Below, one piece after another: positions 37,601 to 45,759 of a DNA stretch of 64,000 bases. Position 1 is the stretch's first letter. Each line of letters starts with the position of its first letter. Made by a program: the position numbers and the translations under genes. Source of the stretch: Actinacidiphila alni (GTDB lineage: Bacteria > Actinomycetota > Actinomycetes > Streptomycetales > Streptomycetaceae); assembly GCF_900112845.1 (NCBI RefSeq), contig NZ_FONG01000003.1, positions 62,001-126,000 of the forward strand, given 5' to 3'. The notes under the pieces are model-generated. The model saw only the letters and a program-made list of their open reading frames with translations, was not told the origin of the DNA and searched no databases.

Positions 37601-38984
37601 GTGCCTGCGCGCGGTCGCCGAAGACCACAGGGCCGCCGCCCCCGCCGCCGGAGGCGCCGCCGACCAGGGCCAGCGCGCCGCGCTTCTGCGCCTCGCGGTA
37701 GACCGCCAGATCCTCCGGGTAGAGCGGATCGGCGTCACCCGCGGCCGGCGGATACGCGTACAGCACGATCTTGCCGCTGACGTCGCCGACCCGCTCCCAG
37801 TCCTCGGGGGTGCCCGCGCCGATGTCCACGACGGTGCCCGAGACCGGGGCGGCGGGCGGATTCGCCGAGACCAGGCCGCGGTAGGTCTGGAGCAGCTCGG
37901 ACCGCCCGGCGGGCCGCAGTTCGGGAATCCGGATGCCGCTGGTGGAGGCGCCCACCGCGATCACACCGCGGGCGGCCGCCGGGGCGCCGACCGTATATGG
38001 CCCAGGCCCCTCGTTGCCCGCCGCGGTGACCACCACGACGCCCGCGTCCACGGCCGCGCCCGCGGCCAGGCTCAGCGGGTCAGAACCGTCGCCGGGGCCG
38101 CCGATGCTCATGTTGATGACGTCGGCGCGGTGCGGATTGGCCGGGTCGACGGCCGCCTCGATGCCCGCGATGATCGTGGAGGTCAGGCCGGAGCCGTCGG
38201 CGTCCATCACTTTGTACGCCAGCAGTTGGGCGTCCGGCGCCGCCCCGGTGACGCCGCCCTTCTCGGCGGCCTTGCCCGCGATGATGCCCGCGACATGCGT
38301 GCCGTGCGCGTTGTCGTCCATCGGGTCGGCGTCGCCGTTGACGAAGTCGTAGCCGCCGACGACCTTGTGGCCCTCGCCGAAGCCGCCGCCGAGGTCGGGG
38401 TGGGTGTAGTCGACGCCGGAGTCGATCACGGCGATGGTCGTGCCCTTGCCCGTCACATTGGCGCCGGCCGGGTCGTGCTGCTTCCAGACCTGCGGCACAC
38501 CCGTCAGCGCGTTCGCGTCGTCGTCGGTCACGTGCATCACGGCGTCCGGCACGACGGCCTTCACGCCCGGCATGGCCTTGAGCTTGTCCACATCGGCCGC
38601 GGGGACGGTCATCGCCACCGCGTCGACCAGCAGGCCCAGTTTCCGTACGGACTTGGCGGCGGGCTCGATGCCCGCCCGGTCCGCCGCGGCCAGGAAGTCC
38701 CGCTGGCGGTCGCCGACGGCGCGCCGGCGCTCGGCCAGTCGCGCGGTCGCCGCTCCGGTGCCCGCCGTGCCGGACGCGGCGGCCGAGGGGGTGGCGGCCG
38801 GCGCGACGGCGGGTGCGCCGTCGAGTTCGACGATGACGTGCCGGGTGCCGCCCGCCTCGGGCGCCGCGCCCGCGCTGCTCTGCGGGACGGCTATCAGCAG
38901 GCCGCCGAGCACCGAGGCGGTGAGGCCGACGTGCAGTGTTCTTCGGGAGGGACTTCTGGAGGACCTTCGCAAGGAGTACGCCAT
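34674..38984 (-). CDS. Secreted S8 subtilisin-like protease with beta-propeller tail
   Basis: 1436 residues. Signal peptide (about 1-40), inhibitor-I9-like propeptide (about 47-150), then the S8 domain with Asp188 (IDSGVDYTHPD), His227 (AHGTHVAGI) and Ser about 575 (GTSMASP), carrying a PA-type insert between. Residues about 650-800 are beta-rich. The last 550 residues hold repeated S/T-x-D-x-G-x-T-W blocks (SRDAGATW, SKDGGRTW, SVDGGRTW, STDGGRTW) of BNR/sortilin-type propellers. The divergent regulator at 39077 probably controls it. Confidence 0.9.
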   Translation of the reverse strand: MAYSLRRSSRSPSRRTLHVGLTASVLGGLLIAVPQSSAGAAPEAGGTRHVIVELDGAPAVAPAATPSAAASGTAGTGAATARLAERRRAVGDRQRDFLAAADRAGIEPAAKSVRKLGLLVDAVAMTVPAADVDKLKAMPGVKAVVPDAVMHVTDDDANALTGVPQVWKQHDPAGANVTGKGTTIAVIDSGVDYTHPDLGGGFGEGHKVVGGYDFVNGDADPMDDNAHGTHVAGIIAGKAAEKGGVTGAAPDAQLLAYKVMDADGSGLTSTIIAGIEAAVDPANPHRADVINMSIGGPGDGSDPLSLAAGAAVDAGVVVVTAAGNEGPGPYTVGAPAAARGVIAVGASTSGIRIPELRPAGRSELLQTYRGLVSANPPAAPVSGTVVDIGAGTPEDWERVGDVSGKIVLYAYPPAAGDADPLYPEDLAVYREAQKRGALALVGGASGGGGGGPVVFGDRAQAPDLTTRAIGQGEVRVGASSGMTISETGDDYPWMDRLVVLGVDRFQGQDLAALAGTDRKLTLSGRDSSDQIASFSSRGPDADFDLKPDIVAPGVDIRSTVPTAMVPSGVWKMSGTSMASPLVAGSAALLRQLHPDRSAAAISADLIGSAKQLPGVDRIAQGAGRLDVPAAAAQTLTASPTSVSLGLADMGSSRIGASRTVTLHNDGPRTVTGRVTVDGPGARVSPGRVRIPAGGTATVRLTVSDRRPEATTHFSGAITVTPATGHPLAVPYLLEAIPLHVDATPDPSDGASTAYVYSGAPLATPPLLTVDPPAGRTYTVTTRPTADPHYFTAALTGTASGVYRLTARGTATTGARQYGTGGYEVTPADSRGADWKPVGPNSASGPVTLAPSAPGEAVMTQGGDTGAWLTTNSGRDWSQITRTPFAGAATDTPSVVIDAHDPKRWWSALSAASWSVNAGGIMRTDDNGRTWQRLNAPDTGYRGLVADKDTKVLVAQTEDGLYVSRDAGATWTAEDLGIQGDILSVAFGGDDLYVWAGQSVWAVRGMSGAHPRPAQPVFTLPGDRSQVIAGFSAEDQLVAVQLLGKGGGVIVSKDGGRTWAAPYGSGGGLVKVAQGDIYYDGLSSGARISRDGGATWTPVTQPNATSVVFDYDRWADGSYTVSAGASGVYRSTGDGGYRRIGVQGESVPSLAVSGDRLMAGTSVGMYSTRLPATSPEWGAAENEGTTGTRISFLRTYAKDPRIVWRVFENLFGLDLQKSVDGGRTWESRGTLDGTATSLLIDKDDPDKVAVGYQRLDAVGLYTTTDGGGHWKGLRKDDVFRACAADPNRPGRIWLGGYNGVYYSDDFGATLTKAAGGEVSALSFTGSTLIVGGTSLRYSSDGGRTFHDADSGDLRIQVSDLLKVGRDWYAGTTSRWVPGEVPYGARGVLRSTDGGRTWHSVSGGLRNTDVLSLAAPADGSALYVGTTQGGVHRLSLRR

Positions 38985-39076
38985 GCACCGAGGTCCTATC
39001 GAGGCCGGTGAGGGATCTGCAACGATTCAGGACGGCCCATTGCTGCCGCTGGCACGAGTGGGCCACGATCCGCGGT

Positions 39077-40024
39077 ATGACCCATGACCTGGCGGCGGTC
39101 GGTATCGACCGGTTCGACGAGACCGTCTACCGCGCGCTGCTGGCCCGGCACGCCGCCGCCCCGGCCGACCTGGCGGCCGAACTCGACTGCTCCGCCGACC
39201 GGGTGGGCCGCGCGCTGGCCCGGCTGCACGACCGCGGTCTGGTGGGCCGGATGGCCGGTACGCGCCGCCGGTACGCCGCGATCGAGCCGCAGCACGCGGT
39301 GGAGACGCTGGTTCGCGCCAGGACCGCGGAGCTGGACCGGGTCCGGGTGGCCTCCGCCGAGTTGTCCCGGCTGTTCGCCGCCACCCAGCACGGCGACGCG
39401 GAGGCGGTCGAGATCATCCAGGGCAGCGAGGCGCTCGGCCGCTGGTTCGTCCGGCTCCAGCAGGAGGCCCGCGAGGAGGTGCGGACGCTGGACCGGCCGC
39501 CGTACGCGCTCACCACCAGCAATCCGGTGGAGGAGAGCGCACTCGGCAAGGGGGTCAGCTACCGCGTCGTCTACGCGCCCGAGGCGCTGGAGTGGCCCGG
39601 TGTGCTGGACGACATCCGGCATCTGGTCGCCCGGGGCGAGCAGGCCCGGGTGCTGCCGGGCCTGCGGGCCAAGATCGCCATCGCCGACCGGCGGATCGCC
39701 CTGATGCCGCTCTCCCTCGACCTGACCGACGTCCGGGCCGCGGTGATCCACCGCTCGGCGCTGCTGGACGCGCTGGTGGACTACTGGCAGTTGTGCTGGC
39801 AGCAGGCGACCCCGCTGAACGCCCCGGCCGACGACCCGCTGTCGCAGGAAGACCGCTTGATGCTCTCCCTGCTGGTCGGCGGCCTCAAGGACGAGGCGAT
39901 CGCCCGCCAGCTCGGCTGGTCGATCCGTACGATGCGGCGGCGGATGAGCCGGCTGCACGAACTGCTCGGAGTGACCAACCGCTTCCAGGCCGGGGTGGCG
40001 GCGACCCGGCGCGGCTGGATCTGA
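39077..40024 (+). CDS. TrmB/LuxR-type HTH regulator
   Basis: 315 residues. The N-terminal winged helix (VYRALLARHAAAPADLAAEL, then VGRALARLHDRGLVGR) is TrmB-like; a central ligand-binding-like region follows; the C-terminal 60 residues are a LuxR-type HTH (DEAIARQLGWSIRTMRRRMS). Such two-HTH regulators commonly neighbour secreted S8 proteases in Streptomyces. It diverges from the protease with 92 bp between starts. Confidence 0.82.
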   Translation: MTHDLAAVGIDRFDETVYRALLARHAAAPADLAAELDCSADRVGRALARLHDRGLVGRMAGTRRRYAAIEPQHAVETLVRARTAELDRVRVASAELSRLFAATQHGDAEAVEIIQGSEALGRWFVRLQQEAREEVRTLDRPPYALTTSNPVEESALGKGVSYRVVYAPEALEWPGVLDDIRHLVARGEQARVLPGLRAKIAIADRRIALMPLSLDLTDVRAAVIHRSALLDALVDYWQLCWQQATPLNAPADDPLSQEDRLMLSLLVGGLKDEAIARQLGWSIRTMRRRMSRLHELLGVTNRFQAGVAATRRGWI

Positions 40025-40031
40025 CGGGCCG

Positions 40032-40589
40032 TCAGGAGGGCGTCGCCGGCTCGCGTTCCGCGTCGTCCAGGGCGCGCAGCCGCTCCAGTGCGGGGACGGC
40101 CGCGGCCAGCGCTGCCGCCTCGTCGGCCGGCAGCCGGTCGACCAGCCGGGCGAAGACCTCGACGCCGGAGCGGCGCCGCTCGGCGAGGTAGTCGAGACCG
40201 GCGTCGGTGAGCGCGACCAGGACGACCCGCCGGTCGGCCGGGTCGCTGCGCCGCTCGACCAGGCCCGCCCGCTCCAGCGAGGTGACCAGTGCGGTCACCG
40301 ACGGCTGCGTGACGCCCTCGATCGCGGCGAGGTCGGTGATCCGGCGCGGGCCCGTACGCCGCAGGGTGGCCAGCGCGGACGCCGAGGTGAGGCTCACGTC
40401 GCGGCGCGAGTGCCGGACGAGCGTGGACACCAGTGCGTACACCGCGTCGGCGGGACCGACAGCGCCGTCCTCGGGACCGGCCGTGTCGTCTTCGGGCTCG
40501 ACCACGCCGTCCTCGGGGTGGTCCGCGCCCGTCCTCGTGCCGGCCTTCGCGCTGGTCCCCGTGCTGGTCACGGCGGTGGATCCGGTCAT
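40032..40589 (-). CDS. MarR-family transcriptional regulator
   Basis: 185 residues. About 45 variable residues precede the winged helix (SALATLRRTGPRRITDLAAI, TQPSVTALVTSLERAGLV, DPADRRVVLVALTDAG), the classic MarR DNA-binding and wing motif. Divergent from the MFS exporter at 40683, with a perfect palindrome between them. Likely represses both genes until a ligand binds. Confidence 0.9.
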   Translation of the reverse strand: MTGSTAVTSTGTSAKAGTRTGADHPEDGVVEPEDDTAGPEDGAVGPADAVYALVSTLVRHSRRDVSLTSASALATLRRTGPRRITDLAAIEGVTQPSVTALVTSLERAGLVERRSDPADRRVVLVALTDAGLDYLAERRRSGVEVFARLVDRLPADEAAALAAAVPALERLRALDDAEREPATPS

Positions 40590-40625
40590 ACGCGCAGCAT
40601 AGCCGCGGTCGCGCCAGGCAGTCCA

Positions 40626-40655
40626 TTGACCATCTATATAGATGGTCGATACAGT
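40626..40655 (+). promoter_or_regulatory. MarR operator within MFS promoter
   Basis: GACCATCTATATAGATGGTC (40628-40647) is a perfect 20-bp palindrome. TTGACC (40626-40631) and TACAGT (40650-40655), 18 bp apart, fit a promoter for the MFS gene, so the repressor would cover it. Confidence 0.85.
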
Positions 40656-40682
40656 TGCTCCCGTTCCTACGGAGGAAGACCT

Positions 40683-42023
40683 ATGACGCACATCGAACCG
40701 ACCACGGCCACCGCGACCCCCAGCCCCTTCCGCCAGCCGAAAGCGGTCTGGGCGGTGGCGTTCGCCTGTGTGATCTCCTTCATGGGCATCGGTCTGGTCG
40801 ACCCGATCCTGCCGTCGCTCGCCACCAAGCTGGAGGCGAGTCCGAGCCAGGTCGAACTGCTCTTCACCAGCTATCTGGTCGTCACCGCGATCGCGATGCT
40901 GGTCACCGGCTGGGTCTCCAGCCGGCTCGGCGCCAAACGCACCCTCATCACCGGTCTGGTGCTGATCGTGGTGTTCTCCGCGGTCGCCGGGGCCAGCGGC
41001 AGCATCGGCGAGATCGTCGGCTTCCGGGCCGGCTGGGGCCTGGGCAACGCGCTGTTCATCGCGACCTCGCTCGCCGTCATCGTCGGCTCGGCCAGCGGCG
41101 GCTTCGCCGGGGCGATCGTGCTCTACGAGACCGCGCTCGGCGTGGGCATCGCGTGCGGCCCGCTGCTCGGCGGCCTGCTCGGCAACGTCAGCTGGCGCGG
41201 ACCCTTCTTCGGCGTCTCCGCCCTGATGCTGATCGCCCTCGTCGCCACCGCCGTCCTGGTCCCCGCGACCCCGCGCCCGGAACGGCCGTCCTCGATCAGC
41301 GAGCCGATCAAGGCGCTGCGGCACCGGAGCCTGGCCACCACCAGCGTCACCGGACTGCTCTACAACTGGGGGTTCTTCACCATCCTCGGTTACGCCCCCT
41401 TCCTGATGCACCTGTCACCGCTGAAGCTCGGCGGCGTCTTCTGCGCCTGGGGCGTGCTGGTCGCACTCTTCGCCGTCTTCGGCGCCCCGATGCTCAAGTC
41501 CCGGCTCGGCACCGCCCGTACGCTGTACGCCACCATGCTGCTGATGGCGCTCGACACCCTGGTCATCGGCATCTTCCCCGACCACCGCGGGGTCGTGATC
41601 GGCGCGACGATCGTCTCCGGCATCTTCATCGGCACCAACAACACCCTGGTGACCACCGCCGTGATGAGTATCGCCCCGGTGCCGCGCCCGGTCGCCTCGG
41701 CCACCTACGGCTTCGTCCGCTTCATCGGCGGCGGCCTCGCCCCTTACGTGGCGGGCAAGTTGGTCGAGCACTACAACACGCATGTGCCGTTCGTGCTCGG
41801 CGCGGTCGTGGTCGCGGCGGGCGCCGCCGTTCTGAGCACCGTCCACCGCGCCCTGGACGCGGCGGACAAGGAGGAGGCCCACGCGGGCCCGTCCCACGAA
41901 CGCGCCGACGCCGAGGCCGCCGTCCGCGAGACGCCCGGCCTCCCGGAGGAGGCGGTGCTGGCCGAACTGGCCCTGGCCGAGGACCGGTCGGCGGCCGACG
42001 ACCGCGCGGCGGACACGCCCTAG
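40683..42023 (+). CDS. MFS efflux transporter (DHA1 type)
   Basis: 446 residues with about twelve spans and an acidic C-terminal tail. VTGWVSSRLGAKRTLITGL is the loop 2-3 motif A, and GIACGPLLGGLLG resembles antiporter motif C. GGAGGAAGACCT lies before the ATG. Regulated by the adjacent MarR protein; a drug or metabolite exporter. Its end overlaps the convergent P-type ATPase by 4 bp. Confidence 0.9.
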   Translation: MTHIEPTTATATPSPFRQPKAVWAVAFACVISFMGIGLVDPILPSLATKLEASPSQVELLFTSYLVVTAIAMLVTGWVSSRLGAKRTLITGLVLIVVFSAVAGASGSIGEIVGFRAGWGLGNALFIATSLAVIVGSASGGFAGAIVLYETALGVGIACGPLLGGLLGNVSWRGPFFGVSALMLIALVATAVLVPATPRPERPSSISEPIKALRHRSLATTSVTGLLYNWGFFTILGYAPFLMHLSPLKLGGVFCAWGVLVALFAVFGAPMLKSRLGTARTLYATMLLMALDTLVIGIFPDHRGVVIGATIVSGIFIGTNNTLVTTAVMSIAPVPRPVASATYGFVRFIGGGLAPYVAGKLVEHYNTHVPFVLGAVVVAAGAAVLSTVHRALDAADKEEAHAGPSHERADAEAAVRETPGLPEEAVLAELALAEDRSAADDRAADTP

Positions 42024-44212
42024 GATCTGCCCGGCACCCGCCCGCCGTCCGCCCGCCCGCCGCCCGCCCGCCCGCCGTCCGCCCGGCGCCGGCCGTGCCA
42101 GGCGCTGTCGCGCAGCAGGCGCAGCCCGTTGAGACCGACGATGACCGTCGAACCCTCGTGACCGAGGACGCCCAGCGGGAGCGGTAGCGTGCCGAGCAGG
42201 TCCCACAGGACCAGCGCGGTGATGAAGACCGAGGCGACCACGAGATTCTGCACCACCAGGCGGCGGGCGCGGCGGGAGAGGGTCACGAGAGCGGGGACGG
42301 CGGCCAGTTCGTCGCGGACGACGACCGCGTCGGCGGTCTCCAGCGCGAGGTCGGACCCCGCGCGGCCCATCGCGAGGCCGGTGAAAGCGGCGGCCAGCGC
42401 CGGCGCGTCATTGACGCCGTCCCCGATCACCATCACCTTGCCCCCGGCCGCCTGCCGTTCCCGCACCGCCGCCACCTTGTCCCGCGGCAGCAGCCCGGCG
42501 CGTACGTCGGTGATACCGACCTCGGCGGCCACCAGCGCGGCGGCGCGCGGATTGTCGCCGGTGAGCAGGACGGGCGCGGCGCCGGTGAGCGCGGTCAGGT
42601 CGCGGACGGTCGCCGCGGCGTCGGGCCGGAGCCGGTCTGCGATGCCGAGGACGCCGACGGGCGCCCCGTCGCGGAGCACCACGACCGCGGTACGGCCGCG
42701 GCGCTCCAGGTCCGCGGCGGCGTCGGCGGCCGCGGTGCCGCCTGAGGCGGTGGTCTGCACGGCGGTGGTCTCCGAGGCGGTGGTCTGCGCGGCGGTGCCG
42801 GTCGGCCGGGGCGGGGCGCCGACCGCGATCGTGCGGCCGAGCACCGTCGCGGTCACCCCTTCGCCGGGGGTGGAGGCGAAGTCCGTGGCCTCCGGGACGG
42901 CGACGCCCTCCTCGCGGGCCGCCGCCACGATCGCCCGGGCCAGCGGGTGCTCGCTGGACCGCTCGGCCGCCGCCGCGAGGGCGAGCAGCCCGGCCCGGCC
43001 GAGTACGGGCCCTCCGGAGCGGGTGCTTCCCGGGCCGGTGTTTCCCGGTCCCGCGCTTTTCGGTCCGGACAACGCGGGCCCTGCGCCCGGCAGTTCGACG
43101 ACATCGGTGACCCGCGGTGTGCCCTCGGTCAGGGTGCCGGTCTTGTCCAGGGCCACGGCGTCGACCCGGCCGAGACGCTCCATCACCACCGCGGACTTCA
43201 CCAGCACGCCGTGCCGGCCCGCCGTGGCGATGGCCGACAGCAGCGGCGGCATCGTGGCGAGCACCACCGCGCACGGCGACGCGACGATCATGAAGGTCAT
43301 GGCCCGCAGCAGCGCCCCCGTCGGGTCCGCGCCCAGGGTCAGCGGGACAAGGAACACCGCGAGCGTGGCGGCGACCATCGCCAGCGAATAGCGCTGCTCG
43401 ACCTTCTCGATGAACAACTGCGTCGGCGCCTTGGTGCGCGACGCCTCCTCGACCATCGCCACGATCCGGGCGATCACGGAATCCGCGGGGTCCCGGCGTA
43501 CGGCGATCCGCAGTGCGCCGGTGCCGTTGAGCGTCCCGGCGAACACCTCGTCACCCGGCCCCTTGGCCGCCGGCAGCGGCTCGCCGGTGATGGTCGCCTG
43601 GTCCACCTCGCTCGCCCCGGCCAGCACCATGCCGTCGGCGCCGACCCGCTCGCCCGGCCGGACGAGCACGGTGTCGCCGATCCGCAACTCCCGACTGTCG
43701 ACGGTCTGTTCACCGCCGTCGGCGGTGATCCTGACGGCCGTGGCGGGGGCCAGGTCGAGCAGCCCGCGTACGGAGTCGGCCGTACGTGCGGTCGCCAGCG
43801 CCTCCAGCGCGCCGGAGGTGGCGAAGATGACGATCAGCAGCGCGCCGTCCAGCACCTGCCCGATGGCGGCGGCGCCGAGCGCCGCGCCGATCATCAGCAG
43901 GTCCACGTCGAGGGTGCCCGACCGCAGCGACCGCAGCCCGGCGAGCGCGGGCTCCCAGCCGCCGGCGGCGTACGCGACCGCGTACAGCGGTCCCCACCAC
44001 CAGGCGCCGAGGCCGGACAGCTGCAGCGGCAGCGCGAGGAGGAACGCGGCGGTGGCCGCGGCCGCCCACCGGGTCTCGGTCAGCGCGAAGGCCGGGGTAC
44101 GGCGCCGGGGGAGTGCGGCGGCCCGGCCGGTGGCGGCCGGCGCCGGGCGGTCGGCGCGCTCGTCGAGCGTGGGCGTGGAAGTGGAGGTGGACGGGGACGG
44201 GGACATGGTCAC
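42020..44212 (-). CDS. P1B-type heavy-metal ATPase (Zn/Cd/Pb-like)
   Basis: 730 residues from GTG 44212 (GGAGG 10 bp upstream; ATG 44206 also possible). Motifs: actuator TITGEPLP, metal site SPC in IVASPCAVVL, phosphorylation site DKTGTLTE, and GDGVNDAPAL. There is no N-terminal HMA or His-rich metal domain. SPC fits the Zn/Cd/Pb-exporting P1B-2 subgroup. The nucleotide domain has a long Gly/Pro/Ser insert (LSGPKSAGPGNTGPGSTRSG). Divergent from an ArsR gene with an operator between them. Confidence 0.9.
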   Translation of the reverse strand: MTMSPSPSTSTSTPTLDERADRPAPAATGRAAALPRRRTPAFALTETRWAAAATAAFLLALPLQLSGLGAWWWGPLYAVAYAAGGWEPALAGLRSLRSGTLDVDLLMIGAALGAAAIGQVLDGALLIVIFATSGALEALATARTADSVRGLLDLAPATAVRITADGGEQTVDSRELRIGDTVLVRPGERVGADGMVLAGASEVDQATITGEPLPAAKGPGDEVFAGTLNGTGALRIAVRRDPADSVIARIVAMVEEASRTKAPTQLFIEKVEQRYSLAMVAATLAVFLVPLTLGADPTGALLRAMTFMIVASPCAVVLATMPPLLSAIATAGRHGVLVKSAVVMERLGRVDAVALDKTGTLTEGTPRVTDVVELPGAGPALSGPKSAGPGNTGPGSTRSGGPVLGRAGLLALAAAAERSSEHPLARAIVAAAREEGVAVPEATDFASTPGEGVTATVLGRTIAVGAPPRPTGTAAQTTASETTAVQTTASGGTAAADAAADLERRGRTAVVVLRDGAPVGVLGIADRLRPDAAATVRDLTALTGAAPVLLTGDNPRAAALVAAEVGITDVRAGLLPRDKVAAVRERQAAGGKVMVIGDGVNDAPALAAAFTGLAMGRAGSDLALETADAVVVRDELAAVPALVTLSRRARRLVVQNLVVASVFITALVLWDLLGTLPLPLGVLGHEGSTVIVGLNGLRLLRDSAWHGRRRADGGRAGGGRADGGRVPGRS

Positions 44213-44302
44213 GGTGGCGGTACCTCCTGCGCGTCCGGGCACGGCGGCGCGCCCGCGATCGGGGAGCGCGGACGATGCGACCGGTCCACCGTACAGGAAC
44301 AA

Positions 44303-44318
44303 ATGAACAGGTCTTCAT
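44303..44318. promoter_or_regulatory. ArsR/SmtB-type operator
   Basis: ATGAACAGGTCTTCAT is an imperfect inverted repeat close to the SmtB/CzrA consensus half-site ATGAACA. It lies 23 bp before the ArsR start and 90 bp before the ATPase start. TACGAT at 44329-44334 is a possible -10 for a near-leaderless arsR mRNA. Confidence 0.65.
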
Positions 44319-44340
44319 GTGTCATCGCTACGATGAGGTC

Positions 44341-44718
44341 ATGGGTCACGGAGTCGAGGACAGGAACCGCGTCAGCGCACGCGAACGGCTGGAGACCGTG
44401 GGCGCCGCCGATGTCGCCGCCACGCTCCAGGCGCTGGCCACACCGTCCCGGCTGCGGATCCTGGCCAGGCTCCAGGAAGGGCCGTGCGCGGCGACCGACC
44501 TCGCGGCGGCGGTCGGCATGGAGCAGTCCGCCTGCTCCCACCAACTGCGCCTGCTGCGCAATCTCGGCCTGGTCACCGGCGAACGCAGCGGCCGTTCCGT
44601 GGTCTACAGCCTCTACGACAACCACGTCGCCGAACTCCTGGAACAGGCCCTCTTCCACGTCGAGCACCTGCGCCTCGGACTGCGCGACGCGCCCGGGAAT
44701 TCCATCGCCTCCGGCTGA
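44341..44718 (+). CDS. ArsR/SmtB-family metal-sensing repressor
   Basis: 125 residues, winged helix with recognition region EQSACSHQLRLLRNLGLV. The C-terminal helix has D-x-H-x10-H-x2-H (DNHVAELLEQALFHVEH), spaced exactly as the alpha5 site of CzrA/SmtB that senses Zn(II)/Co(II); no alpha3N cysteine pair is seen. Metal binding should release the operator and induce the divergent ATPase. Confidence 0.9.
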   Translation: MGHGVEDRNRVSARERLETVGAADVAATLQALATPSRLRILARLQEGPCAATDLAAAVGMEQSACSHQLRLLRNLGLVTGERSGRSVVYSLYDNHVAELLEQALFHVEHLRLGLRDAPGNSIASG

Positions 44719-44752
44719 TATGGCGCAGGTCACATTCACGGGCTGAAATAAC

Positions 44753-44811
44753 CGGGGACCCCATCCCCGTTTGCACCCACGTGGCCGTAAGCGGGGAACG
44801 GATCCCCGCTT
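44753..44811. promoter_or_regulatory. Two TetR-type operators
   Basis: Inverted repeats with 5-bp spacers: CGGGGA/TCCCCG at 44753-44769, and AAGCGGGGA/TCCCCGCTT at 44789-44811. Centres are 39 bp apart. They lie upstream of the TetR gene and suggest autoregulation. Confidence 0.7.
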
Positions 44812-44873
44812 GTGTCCGGCGGACGAACGCGGGATATCGCGGGCCGCGCATCAGCTCGGAAGGAGGGTCTGTC

Positions 44874-45554
44874 GTGACTGTCGTCACCGACGCGCCGGAA
44901 TCGGCCGTAGCGGCCGGACCGGCGGTGCGCAAAGCTCCGCGGACACGTGCGGACGCCCTTCGCAACCGGGAACGGATCGTGGCCGCGGCGCGGGAGATGT
45001 TCGTGGAGTACGGGCCCGAGGCCCCGCTCGACGAAATAGCCCGCCGGGCCGGCATCGGGAATGCCACGCTCTACCGGCATTTCGCCGACCGGCAGGCACT
45101 GCTGCACGACGTCCTGCTCTCCGTCATGGGCCGCACCATGGAACACGCGGAGCGGGTCGCCGTTCAGCACAGCGATCCCTTCACCGCGCTGCGCGACTTC
45201 GCACACATGGCGGTCGACGAACGCGTCGGCGCTCTGTGCGGGATGCTCGTCGGCGGCCCCGAGCGCGATTGCGCGGAGCTGGCCGCCAAGGGCGAGCGCC
45301 TGGAGCACGCGGTCGAGGCGCTGATGGAGCGCGCACGGCAGGCGGGCCAACTGCGTCCCGACGTGACCGTGGGCGATCTGCTGATCGCCCTGTCGCTGCT
45401 CACCCGCCCGCTGCCCGGCCTGGACTGTCCGAACGTCGACGAGGTCGCCCACCGGCATCTGCAACTCTTCCTCGACGGCCTCCGTTCGTCCACGCCGTCC
45501 GAACTCCCGGGCACGGCAACAGTTCTGGAGGATCTGCGCCGACGCGCCTCATGA
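44874..45554 (+). CDS. TetR-family regulator
   Basis: 226 residues. The N-terminal HTH is typical (IVAAAREMFVEYGPEAPLDE, GIGNATLYRHFADRQALL); the rest is the ligand-binding helical domain. GTG start with AGGAGGG 6 bp upstream. It precedes the DHA2 exporter gene on the same strand, which it probably controls; that exporter is now split by an island. Confidence 0.9.
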   Translation: MTVVTDAPESAVAAGPAVRKAPRTRADALRNRERIVAAAREMFVEYGPEAPLDEIARRAGIGNATLYRHFADRQALLHDVLLSVMGRTMEHAERVAVQHSDPFTALRDFAHMAVDERVGALCGMLVGGPERDCAELAAKGERLEHAVEALMERARQAGQLRPDVTVGDLLIALSLLTRPLPGLDCPNVDEVAHRHLQLFLDGLRSSTPSELPGTATVLEDLRRRAS

Positions 45555-45598
45555 CCGCCGACCGCGTACGCCCCCGGACGCCGGTCCCCACGCAACCG

Positions 45599-45693
45599 GT
45601 CCCAGAAATTCAGTCCCAGGAAATACGTCCCAGTAATACGTCCCCGTAAAGCGTCTCGCTTTTCCGTCCCGTAACACGTGTGTCCCGCAACAC
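45599..45693. repeat. Array of GTCCC-N2-AA repeats before exporter
   Basis: Four adjacent 13-14-bp imperfect units begin at 45599, 45613, 45627 and 45640 (GTCCCAGAAAT, GTCCCAGGAAATAC, GTCCCAGTAATAC, GTCCCCGTAAAGC). Two more lie at 45666-45677 (GTCCCGTAACAC) and 45682-45693 (GTCCCGCAACAC). Likely cis-regulatory; binding factor unknown. Confidence 0.7.
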
Positions 45694-45759
45694 CTTCAGA
45701 CGTCCGGCGTGCCCACAACCGCGCCCGCGTTTCTCCGCACTCCCGAAGTGGATACCCTC

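Noticed and set aside
44213-44302. Longer TTG start for the P-type ATPase
   Set aside because: It would run close to the ArsR operator and has no RBS; GTG 44212 has GGAGG.
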